This document shows positions 54,150-64,000 of a DNA stretch of 64,000 nt, piece by piece. The position numbers and the translations under genes are program-made. The stretch comes from Maniola hyperantus (taxonomy: Eukaryota; Arthropoda; Insecta; Lepidoptera; Nymphalidae), in the NCBI RefSeq assembly GCF_902806685.2, contig NC_048545.1, forward strand, positions 13,080,926 through 13,144,925, written 5' to 3'. Position 1 is the first letter of the stretch, and every line of letters begins with the position of its first letter. A model generated the notes under the pieces. The model searched no databases. It saw only the letters and a program-made list of their open reading frames with translations, and was not told the DNA's origin.

Positions 54150-54620
54150 ATCATGGATACCACCGGCCACGGGGGAGCACAGTACTTATGTCGGAATCTT
54201 ATCGACTAAAAATCTCACGATGTTCCATCCCACCGCTGACCGCTAACATAAGAGTACAAGGACCACCCCGTGTCCATCATCCACAGCACAGGGTCTTCTA
54301 ATAGAGGCCAGGGCTCACTGGTAGGGCGATTTCCTCTCCACGTTCCCTATCCTCAACGTCTCCGGCGAGCTATGCTCGCCTTCCCCATGGGTGCGTCTAC
54401 TACGCCCTCTGCTCGGGCTCAGAGGGATGCGCGGACGAGCACCCCCCTCCTGCCAGGTCTATTAGCTAACAATATCCTATGAAGAGAAATTGTTAACCAC
54501 ATTACCGGGGTACGCCGGCCCAAGCGCTGCTCTTCGCCCCGGACATATCCGAAAGGGACCCGCAACACTTAGGAACACTGGGAGATTACCTGGCATGTAC
54601 CCCGATCTATTTTTCCCTGA
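54150..54620 (+). other. GC-rich unassigned block
   Basis: 'gtccatcatccacagcacag', 'cgtctccggcgagctatgct' and an open frame (54270-54482) with Pro/Arg-rich sequence. Possibly an old retroelement piece or an exon region; no domain and no convincing splice sites. Confidence 0.25.
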
Positions 54621-54853
54621 CTTAAGGTAAACAAGTACTTAGCTTCCCGTTGAGACGCGTAACAGATGCACTACTCGTATGCATGGCACGGTACTACGTA
54701 GGTTGTTACCGCAAACTAACATTGAAATCGTGATACGAGTGAAAACCAAGTAAAGTGTCGGACAAGGCGCATCGTTTACACGTCGAGAAGTCAGCTTAGG
54801 AAACTAGATTACACAACACTGGTTGCCCTGCACCGTAGAAAATCTTGCTCTGA

Positions 54854-54889
54854 GATTTTCTGCTTTTATAGCTATAAAAGCAGAAAATC
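54854..54889. repeat. Perfect 36-bp palindrome
   Basis: GATTTTCTGCTTTTATAG is followed at once by its exact reverse complement, with no loop. Confidence 0.92.
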
Positions 54890-54926
54890 GTGTCACAATC
54901 AGTCCAATAGTATTTAAGAAATATAA

Positions 54927-55142
54927 AAGGAAAAAGGTGACTGATTGACTGACTGATCTATCATACACACAGCTCAAACTACTGGACGGGTCGGGCTGAA
55001 ATTTGGTATGCAGATAGCTATTATGACGTAGGCATCCGCTACGAAAGGATTTTTAAAAAATTCAACCCCGAAGGGGGTGAAATAGGGTTTTGAAATTTAT
55101 GTAGTCCACGCGGACGAACTCACGAGTATAAGCTAGTATAAG
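54927..55142 (-). repeat. 'cttaggggttga' repeat, minus orientation
   Basis: 'aaaaggtgactgattgactg' to 'acgagtataagctagtata'. Confidence 0.7.
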
Positions 55143-55149
55143 ATAAAGG

Positions 55150-55840
55150 TAACAAACAAAACACCCTGTTACCCAAAAGGCATGCATGATATAGGAACCT
55201 TCTTTATTCCGTCATGGGTGCCCTACTTAGGTAATCACTAAGTTGTAAGCTAGAAAATGCTCAAGGACAACCCAGAGCTTGTAATTTGTATCCTTGAATT
55301 CAATGGTGATTTATATCAAGCAATGTCCATGCCTTCAATACCAGCGACTACTTAGCATGTTCTAGACTTAGCTGCCAACGTTGTCGTGACCAGAAACGGG
55401 GTACTTAGCTGAATGTAAATGTTCTTTGTTTAGCATAATAGGTTTAACAAACAAAGATTTTTTTTGGAATATAAGAAGGCTAGGTAGTGCTCTAGATGAT
55501 ACAATATGTATATCTACGTACAATATTTGAAACGTCTCCTAGTGCTTATAAGCTTCCTTAATAATATAAGTGATTGATTTTGAATTGTCTCTGAGTCAAA
55601 CAAGATTTATCTAAGCAAATAAGTTTTAACATACTCTTTAGAAGGTAGAGGATAGAGTAACATAGGATGCTTGTGGGCACCCAAGTATTTAAAGTCAAAA
55701 ACTAAAAATTCAAAAAAATTAAGATGGAAATTTTATGTAATTAATCATTATATTTATCAGACGAAAATGATTGTTAATTTTAAATGTGAAGGCAAAATAC
55801 ACAGTCCGTGACATTTGGCTTATACATTTCACAAAGTAAC
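55150..55840. other. No gene seen
   Basis: AT-rich, unassigned. Confidence 0.4.
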
Positions 55841-55845
55841 AATAC

Positions 55846-56049
55846 GTGATGAAATACTATGTGTTATATGTATGGGCAGGGCACATAGTTCGGAAAACCG
55901 ATAGACGTTGGGGTCCCAAGGTGATGGAATGGCGACCTCGCATCGGAGATCCCCCCACTAGATGGACGGACGACATCAGACGAGTCGCAGGGGGCCGCTG
56001 GAACTGGATTCAGCGGCGCAAGTGTGTAACCCGACATGGGTTATTGTAG
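55846..56049 (+). pseudogene. RTE-type LINE C-terminal fragment
   Basis: Open reading 'WAGHIVRKTDRRWGPKVMEW' followed by '...GDPPTRWTDDIRRVAG' is the C-terminal tail typical of lepidopteran RTE/BovB-like reverse transcriptases (family pattern WxGHVxRxxDxRW...GRPxxRWxDD). The RT proper and the terminal 'EAYVQQW' are missing here. Confidence 0.75.
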
Positions 56050-56287
56050 ATACATTATATGAAATTATAGGATCCCTGTACCTAATGTGATAATATTATG
56101 GAGGTAAAAATGTAATTTATTAAATTAGTCCATGTCTGCGGTTTCATCCGTTTTAAATACCACCAGTAAAAATTAAAACTGCATATTTAAGTGCAAAATT
56201 TTTGCTGTCTAGACGTATAATCTAGTATATATAATCTATAATCTACTAGGTATAAAACTAGCAGATCGCGTAAGGAATTCTGCTATA

Positions 56288-56563
56288 CGTTCCAAAACGC
56301 GAGTAGCTGACGTTGGCCTTGCAGCCGCTTTACTCAAATGGGATTGGGCAGGTCATGTGTGCCGTATGCCAGATGAGTTATGGGCAAAATCTGCTTCTTT
56401 TTGGACGCCCCAGAATCATCAACGCCAGCGTGGTCGGCCGAGGCGACGTTGGCGTGATGAATTAGATAAATTTACAGTTACGTGGCCTGAAGAGGCACGA
56501 AATAGAAAATTGTGGAAGGATCGGCGGGAGGCCTTTGCCCAGACGTGGGACAGCACAGGCTGA
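56288..56563 (+). pseudogene. RTE-type LINE C-terminal fragment with (GATTA)n tail
   Basis: Reads 'LKWDWAGHVCRMPDELWAKS', then 'RGRPRRRWRDELDKFTV' and '...FAQTWDSTG' stop. It is followed by repeated 'gatta' (56570-56583), the simple tail expected of RTE elements. A 5'-truncated insertion; better kept than 35545. Confidence 0.8.
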
Positions 56564-56811
56564 TTTAGATTAGATTAGATTAGAATCTGTACTAATACCA
56601 ACCTTAAATATTAAAAAACCTACTTTAAAAAAAAAACCAACCTCATAAGCGTATCTAGATCAACAGATCAAGACATTGCGGCATGCCACAGGATTGCAAT
56701 TGCATGGTACAGTAATTTAAAATGTAGCTAGAATAGAACAGTACCGTAATATTCCCATCCTACAGCTCAATGTGTTAGCAATTTCGATTATAATAAAATT
56801 ATTGTTACAAC

Positions 56812-57008
56812 TTATTCCCGCGACTTCGTCCGCGTGGACTAAACAAAGAAACCCCTAGTTTACCCTAGTATGGGTGGAATTTTCAAAAATCCTTTCTTGG
56901 CGGATGTCTACGTTATAATAGTTATATGCATGCCTTTCAACCCGATCCATCCAGTAGTTTCAGCTTTGAGTGGATAGATCATTCAGTCAGTCAGTCAGTT
57001 TTTCAGAA
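56812..57008 (+). repeat. 'cgacttcgtccgcgtggact' repeat
   Basis: 'cttattcccgcgacttcgtc' to 'cattcagtcagtcagtcagt'. Confidence 0.68.
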
Positions 57009-57009
57009 C

Positions 57010-57410
57010 AGGTTATTTGTAGAAAATTGGTTTGCATGTTATTTATTGAGTTTAAAGAAATATATTTGACTCATTCGATGTCAAGCGATCTGTTGCGAGG
57101 AAGCCTTGCTCGTCTGACTTACGGTTATAAATGTTGTTGACATTATTAATTATTATCAGTCTTTCGTATGCTGCTTTAGGTCGCAAAATTAATGCTTCCA
57201 TTCGTACCATGCTGCATTGTTGAATGTTGTTGCTCAGGCGTAATACAGCCTAAATGCTACATGCTGTGTTCAACATACGACGCCAATTTTCTCTTCTTCT
57301 TCTCAATCTCACTCTTGACAGAGTGGTCGTGGCTATGTATTCTTCACTGCTGCTCGTGCGATCTCCCTCCAGCGACTTCTAAGCTAAGGTAAGCTTTTAT
57401 TATTAATAAT
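57010..57410 (+). other. Unassigned; exon-like piece rejected
   Basis: A tract 'tctcaatctcactcttgaca' then 'gagtggtcgtggctatgtat' has acceptor/donor-like borders, but all phases usable from 54096 meet a stop at 'ttctaagctaag'. It could be a terminal exon or a repeat end. Confidence 0.25.
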
Positions 57411-57414
57411 AATA

Positions 57415-57545
57415 AATATTTTTTATTCAAGTAAACTTTCAAAAGCGCTTTCGAATCGTCGGATGCATCTACCACTGGTTCGGAATGAAATTCCTACCAA
57501 GAAGAACCAGCAAGAAACTCGGCGGTTTAAGTATTACAATGTGGC
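57415..57545 (-). mobile_element. SINE body fragment
   Basis: 'ttattcaagtaaactttcaa', 'gtcggatgcatctaccactg', 'aagaaccagcaagaaactcg' match parts of 2100-2190 and 30745. Confidence 0.68.
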
Positions 57546-57549
57546 CAGT

Positions 57550-58765
57550 GGCGTGCAGCTCATAGAGGCATAAACGCACTGCTTACCCGCGTTGTAAAAA
57601 AATCAATGTCTATTTTTCATTAAAACCTGCCGGAAAATAAGTTCATACCTAAATGCATACCCTGGCTTGAAATCCTGTGCACGCCACTGAATGTGGCTAA
57701 ACTAAACTGAAATGACACGTCCAAATCTATTGCTACCTCTAAACCTATTCCATAATGTTGCTTGCGGAAAAGGATTTAGGTTAGGAAGAAGCACTAGATT
57801 TATTCTCGTTAATTTCGTTTTTAGAGATTGTGTACAAGAGAATCGGCCCCATTGTAAATAAAATATGGTCATATTATTATACTTAGTATACCTAGTCGTC
57901 AGATCAAGTCGATTTTACGATATAAAACAATCACATTACCACACTACTACGTTCAAATAACAATAAAAGCTCATGTTTTATGTTTTCCCATCTCAGTTTA
58001 CCGAGGGGAAAACACAAAGGCTTTCACTTAAAGGTTTCAATAAACCGAACACGTGTATGCGGTGGACGCTGGGGCGGAGTTACGGCTAAGGTCTAGACCA
58101 GTCCAAGCTTGTTCGCCGTCTAGACTCTAGTGCTTTTGTTGTACTTATTTCGTTTTTGTGGAAATAGAAACGTGACTAACAACATGTTTTACTTGGACGA
58201 CATTTTCCTGATCACACTTATCATTTAAATCCTAACATTGACATTATAGTAGTTTTTTCGTTATTTCTTACATCCTGTTTAACTGTAAAATGATACGTAT
58301 ATTCACAAAGTAAAATTTTATTTTAAGCTGAACTTCGGAATTAAGATCTATTTACTATTGAACATATTTATGATTGATGACTCACATTCACAATTATTTT
58401 AAATCCTATAATATGGTACCAGAAACCAGGTGTCCATGTTTCCTCACTCTCCTGAAAAATCCTTTCAAATGTTACTTGCTGGGTTTTGATTTTTAGCAGC
58501 AGTGCTTATCTGCGCTATTATTTTATACTAATATTAGTTTTATTATTATTTATTAGTGTTTTAACGTGGTATTTGTATCAATAAAACAAATTTTTAAATT
58601 TTTACGTTATATATTAAATACTGTATTATTATACTATAATATATATTTACTGTACTGTATTTTTTTTTTCTGCTCCTAATTTTACACTATTTACAGATTA
58701 CAAAAAAAAATAGAATATCATGTTATGAGCAAAAAAAAAACAATTGAATGAGACGATATTTCAGG
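57550..58765. other. No gene seen
   Basis: 57545-57690 has 'gtggcgtgcagctcatagag', mirrored weakly by 'cctgtgcacgccactgaatg', a possible foldback. The remainder is AT-rich and unassigned. Confidence 0.4.
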
Positions 58766-58769
58766 ACAC

Positions 58770-58952
58770 CAGTGGCTCTACCGCGGTTGTTTGACAGCTA
58801 CAATGTCACGATCGCAATCATCTCTGATTGGTTAATGCTCGCTTACTATTGGCCACAATGCATTGTTGCAACAAGAATCGCACAAATTCAGCCAATCAGA
58901 ACAATTGAGATTGTAATAATGATTGATGCAGGTTTTAGACAATCGCCCTGCA
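58770..58952 (+). mobile_element. MITE copy ('gcaatcatctctgattgg' family), canonical
   Basis: 'cagtggctctaccgcggttg' to 'ttttagacaatcgccctgca'; single copy here, useful as reference for the family. Confidence 0.82.
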
Positions 58953-58954
58953 GG

Positions 58955-59262
58955 TAAAAAAGGATAGCTAGCTGCTAGTAGGTAATGAAATCAATAATAT
59001 GCATCGCGTGCTATAGCATAGCTAAAACATCACTTTCTATCAGCTATCATCTAGCTATCACGACGACGCGACGCGGGCGCATGTAAAGCGTTGCGAAAGC
59101 TATCACATAATCGGGCCACGGGCCTACCGCGTAATTTATGAGCGAATTATACGTAACCTAACAATAATTAGACTGAGACCATATCGGGGGCACGATAAAT
59201 CAGTGTGTACTACGACTTTCTTAGGGCCAGTCGTATATTTTAGTTTTCCTTGGTTTATTTAA
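58955..59262. other. No gene seen
   Basis: Unassigned; 'cgacgacgcgacgcgggcgc' is a short GC-rich island. Confidence 0.4.
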
Positions 59263-59264
59263 AA

Positions 59265-59480
59265 GATATAAAAGGGAAAGCTGTCTGACTGACTGACTGA
59301 TCTATCAACGCACAGCTCAAACTACTGGACGGCTCGGGCGGAAATTTGGCATGCAGAAAGCTATTATGACGTAGACATCCGCTAAGAAATGATTTTTGAA
59401 AATTGAATCCGTAAGGGGGTAAAATAGGGGTTTGAAATTTGTATAGTCCACGCGTACGAAGTCGCGAGCATAAGCTAGTT
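59265..59480 (-). repeat. 'cttaggggttga' repeat, minus orientation
   Basis: 'aaagatataaaagggaaagc' to 'gaagtcgcgagcataagcta'. Confidence 0.7.
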
Positions 59481-59484
59481 TAAA

Positions 59485-60055
59485 AGATAAACAAGCAGTT
59501 TCTTGCTGAATTTGTCCTTAGCATTGAAATAAAACTATGTGGAAATTCGATTTTGTATACCTAAGTCCTCCATGTATAGTCCTGCAAATCTTTATTCTCT
59601 ACGCTAGGTCTACAATAAGTAAAATGAGTAAATTTTTCTGTGGACCGTAAGCGGATGTTGGGAATGGCTTAAGCTGCCTTAGTTCCTTATGTGGGCTAAT
59701 GAGGCTGATCCGCACAGTGTAGATCCTTGATTGAGACCCTTTGATGTGTATGGTTTATATTACGCCCTACAGCCTACAATCCTTAATTAATTTTCTGTAA
59801 TTTTCTAAAGCATGCCAAAATATACACGTCGGTAGAGCTGTTTGCGTATCTGCTTGGGGAATTATAAAATTTATAATATGTAAATATTTTACGTGGACAG
59901 TCGTGAATGATGATGTTTCAAAAACTCAGAATATAAGAAGCCAAACAATAGGAAGATAAATATTATGTTTGCTAAAAATAAATTTCAAATAATCTAAAAC
60001 GGACAGCAAGTAATTAGCGATGCATGAACCAGTGATGTTATTAATGCATTAAGTA
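59485..60055. other. No gene seen
   Basis: Unassigned. Confidence 0.4.
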
Positions 60056-60058
60056 GTT

Positions 60059-60418
60059 AAAAACCGGCCAAGTGCGAGTCAGGCTCGCGCACCGAGGGTT
60101 CCGTACAGTCGTATTTTTTCGACATTTTACACGATAATTCAAAAACTATGATGCATAAAAAAAATCTGTTTTAGAATGCACAGGTAAAGCCCTTTCATCT
60201 GATACCTCACCCGATACTTCGATCTTACTTCGAAAATTGAAAATACTAATTATTAGTTCATGACCACAATTTTTTTTTGTGTGATATAACCCTAAATTCA
60301 CGGTTATCAAATTTTTCCCCTTATGTCTGCTATGAGACCTACCTACCTGCCCAATTTCATGATTCTAAGTGATCCTATAAAGGTTCCGTTTTTCCTTTTG
60401 AGGTACGGAACCCTCACA
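60059..60418 (+). repeat. 'accggccaagtgcgagtcag' repeat
   Basis: Complete ends, but the (GACA)n part is deleted between 'catgattctaa' and 'gtgatcctataaagg'. Confidence 0.75.
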
Positions 60419-60419
60419 A

Positions 60420-60880
60420 TGTATGCTCAGGTATTAAAATTATCCACAGATAAATCTGAAAACAAAAATGCTACGAGCATAGTCGTTAAATTACAATCGA
60501 GCAAAAAGTTTCAAACAAAGATAATGTCGAAACATAATTCTCATGAATGTGCTTTCAACAACTTTGTTGAAAGGTTGAAAGCTAAGTAGCAAGCGCAGAG
60601 TAACTTTTTGAATTTCAATGAATATTTTGCCTCATATTCAGAATGCTATTTAGTATGTGACTTATAAATTTAGAGATAATAGTTTCGTTAGTGCCTACTT
60701 GTTTAGACTGGTGTTTTACTGGAAAGTGTTATTTTTCATTTCAGTTTTTATCTTTTATCTTTATCTCTTATTACTGATGTCAGTTAATTAGCTGAGCATA
60801 CAGTCATCTGAATGAGCGGCCACTTAGACCGGTAAGACCGCAAACCGGCTTCCTACGCAGAGACGGTATAGTACCTAAGA
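60420..60880. other. No gene seen; short TE-like frame
   Basis: 60425-60589 reads 'LKLSTDKSENKNATSIVVKL' and onward to a stop, possibly LINE ORF1 remains, not identified. Confidence 0.25.
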
Positions 60881-60884
60881 CCTA

Positions 60885-61007
60885 TAGTACACAGTCGGGG
60901 TGGGGACGTCCTGCACACCCGCATAGCGCCCGTGCTAACCCGGTGCGGGATAGCGCGGGTGACCTGTGACCATACCGCGATTGCCATCTCGACCTGTCGC
61001 GTACTAG
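60885..61007. mobile_element. GC-rich foldback MITE, decayed left arm
   Basis: 'gattgccatctcgacctgtc' with 'gcgtacta' is intact at the right; the left arm is shortened to 'tatagtacacagtcggggtg'. Confidence 0.7.
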
Positions 61008-61144
61008 GCCTATTATAAAATTTAGAGGAAAAAACACGTTTTTACACTAAAATACCCCAAAAAATAACGTTTTATGTAGTTAGAATTTAGAAACAACCAA
61101 AGCAAGGACTAACAAGTATCACTTGCTTGCATTCGCGTCTCTCT

Positions 61145-61324
61145 GCTGCGCGATTGCGGGAGAATGACAGCTACAAAGTCACGATCGCAATCATCTCTGA
61201 TTGGTTAACGCTCGCTCACTATTGGCTACCATAAATTGTTGCAACAAGAATCGCACACATTCAGCCAATCAGAACAATTGAGATTGTAATAATGATTGAT
61301 GCAGGTTTTAGACAATCGCCCTAC
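61145..61324 (+). mobile_element. MITE copy with variant end, tandem pair
   Basis: 'tgcgcgattgcgggagaatg' to 'ttagacaatcgccctactg'; same variant as 29699-29865. Confidence 0.8.
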
Positions 61325-61507
61325 TGTGGCTCTACCGCGGTTGTTTGACAGCTACAATGTCACGATCGCAATCATCTCTGATTGGTTAATGCTCGCTCAC
61401 TATTGGCCACAATGCATTGTTGCAACAAGAATCGCACAAATTCAGCCAATCAGAACAATTGAGAGTGTAATAAAGATTGATGCAGGTTTTAGACAATCGC
61501 CCTACTG
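61323..61507 (+). mobile_element. MITE copy, canonical, tandem pair
   Basis: Begins 'actgtggctctaccgcggtt' where the previous copy ends, finishes 'agacaatcgccctactgg'. Confidence 0.82.
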
Positions 61508-61509
61508 GT

Positions 61510-61825
61510 TTATATTGTCTCAAACTCGATTAACCAATTCTTCTGAATACTTATTATAATAATAATTTTTCCACTTTTACGATCCAGCAAAAATAATAGC
61601 TATTACGTCTTTTTCGCTGAATCGTTGCCCATTAGAAAGGCTTTTATAATAATTTCACTTCACTTGGCTTTATTTTCGCTAAATCATCGTAGAGCCATGT
61701 AATCAATCATTGATCTTCTGCTCTAATGAACTCGATAACATATAACTCTCTCTGACTTTAAAAAATTATAAATTAACATAAAAACTTTTTAGATTGTTTT
61801 ATTTTACCCATCAATCCATACTTAT
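61510..61825. other. No gene seen
   Basis: AT-rich, unassigned. Confidence 0.4.
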
Positions 61826-61828
61826 CCA

Positions 61829-62042
61829 TATTAATATTATAAATGCGTAAGTGTGTCTGTCTGTCTGTCCCCTAGCTTTTCACGGCTCAACAGTTTAACC
61901 GATTTTGATGAAATTTAGTACAGAGTTAGCTTAGGTACATCCCGGGGACGCACATAGGCTTATTCCGGAAATCAAAGAATTCCCACGGGTTTTCAAAAAG
62001 CCTAAATCCGCGCAGACGAAGTCGCGGGCATGATCTAGTATT
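61829..62042 (+). repeat. 'gtaagtgtgtctgtctgtct' repeat, CTAGT end
   Basis: 'aatattataaatgcgtaagt' to 'gtcgcgggcatgatctagta'. Confidence 0.7.
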
Positions 62043-62214
62043 CAATACATAGGTATAAAAAAGTGTTGACTAATTCATTAACGCCCATCCCATACACTTG
62101 GACTTAGAAAGCTGAAATTTTGCACAGAGGTTCCCTTTATAACGAATACGAGGAACGAGGCCGGATTTTGCGAAATTCCCACGGGATAAGAAATAAAGAG
62201 GATTTTTATTTTCG

Positions 62215-62362
62215 TTCTTCCCGATTTTACCCATTTAGGGGTTGAATTTGAAAATATTTTCTTATCTGCATGCCAAAGTTCAGCCCGATCTTTCCAGCTG
62301 TGCGTAGATAGATCAGTCAGTCAGTCAGCGTTTGCTTTTACATAATATATATTTATATAGAT
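62215..62362 (+). repeat. 'aggggttgaat' repeat, partial
   Basis: 'ttcttcccgattttacccat' to 'agatcagtcagtcagtcagc'. Confidence 0.6.
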
Positions 62363-62641
62363 TATCACTAGTAGGCAAGTCTATGAATTTGAACGTCTAA
62401 AGGTTCGTACGCACCTGAGCGGCGCGGCGCGGCGCTTCAGTCCGACTGCAGAACGCTTCACCTCAGGCCGCTCGACGGTGCCTACCGCACTACAACTTCA
62501 GTACGCGGCAGCTCGCGTCACTTGCGCGTCACTTCTACACCCGTTCGCGTACGAGCAACAACGTCGCAAGATGAGCGACAGTGAAGAGGATTTGATTATT
62601 ATTTCTTTGTTGTGCAGAAGAAGAACGAATTATCGAAGAGA

Positions 62642-62996
62642 AAAAACCGGCCAAGTGCGAGTCAGGCTCGCGCAATGAGGGTTCCGTACTACAGTCGTAT
62701 GATTTCGATAATTCAAAAACTATGATGCATAAAAATAAATAAAAATCTGTTTTAGAATGTACAGGTGAAGACCTTTCATATGATACCCCACTTGGTATAG
62801 TCACTCACTTCGAAAGTTGAAAATACTAATCTAAAATATTAGTTCATGACCACAATTTAATTTTTTTTGTGTGATCTAACCCTAAATTCACGGTTTTCAG
62901 ATTTTTCCCCAAATGTCAGCTATAAGATCTACCTACCTGCCAAATTTCATGATTCTAGGTCAACGGGAAGTACCTACCCTGTAGGTTTCTTGACAG

Positions 62997-63072
<76 letters not shown>

Positions 63073-63127
63073 CAAAGTGATCCTATAAGAGTTCCGTTTT
63101 TCCTTTTGAGGTACGGAACCCTAAAAA
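62642..63127 (+). repeat. 'accggccaagtgcgagtcag' repeat inserted in Harbinger ORF
   Basis: 'aaaccggccaagtgcgagtc' to 'ttgaggtacggaaccctaaa', complete and almost the same as 44688. Flanking 'cgaagagaaa' and 'aagaagaagaaa' are too A-rich to fix a target duplication. Confidence 0.78.
62992..63071 (+). repeat. (GACA)n microsatellite, about 80 bp
   Basis: About twenty consecutive 4-base units with one 'gacg' interruption; other copies of the host repeat have only 2-5 units. Confidence 0.93.
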
Positions 63128-63299
63128 AGAAGAAGAAATGGATTGCTGACATACCAAAGTCACGCTATCAAGAAGGATATCACATTTTGTTTCCTCGCCT
63201 TCTTAATGACTCTGTACCATTTCACATTTACTTCAGAATGTCAAAGACAAAATTCTTTATGCGATTGCCTAATAGTTTTTGTGGAAATTACATTAGAAA

Positions 63300-63405
63300 C
63301 AATAGGTATACCACACAGGTCGGTAATATAATCCTACAAGAAACCTATGTCCAGCAGTGGACATATCTATCGGTTGATGATGATGATGATGATGATAGTT
63401 TTTAT
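63300..63405 (+). pseudogene. RTE-type LINE 3' end with (GATGAT)n
   Basis: 'gaaacctatgtccagcagtg' reads as the terminal 'ETYVQQWTYL' typical of lepidopteran RTE-like proteins, followed by repeated 'gatgat'. Only about 100 bases remain. Confidence 0.7.
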
Positions 63406-63429
63406 GGAAATTATAAAAAAATATTTATG

Positions 63430-63735
63430 CATATCCATACTTATATTATTATCAACGCAAAAGTGTATTTGTCTGTCTATCTACTAGCTTTTCACGGCTC
63501 AACAGCTTAACCGAATTTGATGAAATTTGGTACAAAGTTGAATTACATCCCGGGGAAGGACAGGCTACTTTTTATCCTGGAAAATGAAAGAATTTCCACG
63601 GGATTGTTAAAGGCCCATTTATATGAAGTTTGGACCAGAGGTAGCTTGCATTCCGGGAATTGACAGAGGTAGGCAACTTTTTATCCCGGAAAATCAAAGA
63701 GTTCACACGGGATTAAAAATCTAAAAAAAAATGCA
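63430..63735 (+). repeat. 'aaaagtgtatttgtctgtct' repeat, with duplicated middle
   Basis: 'ccggggaaggacaggctact' and, after 'gaccagaggtagcttgcatt', a second 'gacagaggtaggcaactttt', each followed by 'atcctggaaaat'/'atcccggaaaat'; a partial tandem copy. Confidence 0.62.
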
Positions 63736-63740
63736 ACTAG

Positions 63741-63862
63741 ATGATGCCTGCGACTTCGTCCGCGTGGAAAAGGGATTTATGAAAATTCAACCCCTAAGGG
63801 GTAAAATAGGGGTTAGAGATTTGTGTAGTCCACGCGGACGACGTCGCGGGCATAAGCTAGTA
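63741..63862. repeat. Inverted pair of 'gcccgcgacttcgtccgcgt' repeat ends
   Basis: 'ctagatgatgcctgcgactt' with 'cgtccgcgtgga' is mirrored by 'tccacgcggacgacgtcgcg' and 'ggcataagctagt', about 58 bases apart, with 'cccctaaggggt' between. Confidence 0.72.
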
Positions 63863-64000
63863 TAATATAAACACAAGTACAACAATAGGTAGGCATATTT
63901 CCGAAACTATTAATTCTACCTAGATGAAGTAGGTAGGTATAATATGTACATAATATATTATAGTTATTTAATCAGGATTATTTTTACCATTGATGTTTTC

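Larger units (their letters stand above)
62571..63300 (+). pseudogene. Harbinger transposase-like N-terminus, interrupted
   Basis: ATG at 62571: 'MSDSEEDLIIISLLCRRR' then, beyond the inserted repeat, 'KWIADIPKSRYQEGYHILFP' and 'FHIYFRMSKTKFF'. This is the N-terminal pattern of insect Harbinger/HARBI1-type nucleases (acidic start, RRR, 'WVxxI...R...GxYxxLxxxL', 'FxxYFRMS...F'). The DDE nuclease core is absent. The insertion lies in a purine-rich spot between Arg/Lys codons. Confidence 0.68.
62398..63325 (+). mobile_element. PIF/Harbinger transposon 5' end, split by a repeat
   Basis: A probable terminal sequence 'aaaggttcgtacgcacctga' with GC-rich 'gcggcgcggcgcggcgc' is followed by about 150 bases of leader, then the protein start at 62571. 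The coding sequence is interrupted by the repeat at 62642-63127 and continues to about 63300, where unrelated LINE tail sequence begins. No right end is present, so the copy is 3'-truncated. Confidence 0.62.

Noticed and set aside
54270..54482. Gene in the GC-rich block after the 54-kb exon
   Set aside because: No domain, no acceptor in phase with the upstream exon; composition alone is not enough.
57310..57390. Possible next exon after 54096, with acceptor- and donor-like borders
   Set aside because: Frames continuing from phase 0 hit a stop just before the donor, and the sequence looks like a repeat end.
62992..63071. CRISPR-like regular array
   Set aside because: Simple 4-base microsatellite without spacers; the host is a eukaryote.

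Overview
The window reads as nuclear DNA of a moth or butterfly (Lepidoptera). It is AT-rich, has GT-AG introns, and is crowded with short repeats typical of that order: tRNA-headed SINEs, short elements with 'gacttcgtccgcgtgg' or 'accggccaagtgcgag' motifs, many foldback MITEs, and RTE-, mariner-, Harbinger- and P-type transposon remains. There is no sign of prokaryotic gene organisation.

The one gene identified with confidence is on the minus strand at 12922-145. It is the LDL-receptor-related-protein-associated protein (RAP, LRPAP1), an ER chaperone of LDL-receptor family receptors. Seven exons with GT-AG boundaries and matching phases give 1074 coding bases (357 residues plus stop), from a signal peptide to a C-terminal HTEL retention signal. 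Exon 4 has been tandemly duplicated about three times in 112-bp units that carry their own splice donor.

RAP introns hold most of the well-preserved mobile elements. Intron 6 carries a 500-bp P-element-like element with an exact 8-bp target duplication and a THAP-type zinc-finger exon. Intron 4 carries a nearly complete 5.7-kb non-LTR retrotransposon (ORF1 with coiled coils and an SGNH-like domain; ORF2 endonuclease plus reverse transcriptase with one frameshift), inserted inside an older MITE whose two halves flank it.

From 13 to 64 kb, on the plus strand, there is a second, unrecognised gene candidate. A GC-rich first coding exon (17215-17338) is compatible in phase with a well-bounded internal exon (54008-54096) across a 36.7-kb intron. 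A possible alternative first exon (42444-42519) has the same phase. The rest is intron-like or intergenic DNA filled with repeats. Notable items are a mariner transposase remnant (19.4 kb), several long palindromic MITEs, a 217-bp tandem repeat (38.9-39.4 kb), a palindromic tRNA-like repeat (48.0 kb), RTE LINE 3' ends (35.5, 55.8, 56.3, 63.3 kb), and the 5' end of a PIF/Harbinger transposon split by another repeat (62.4-63.3 kb).

No CRISPR array, rRNA or canonical functional tRNA was seen. All family assignments come from reading motifs, not from searches.
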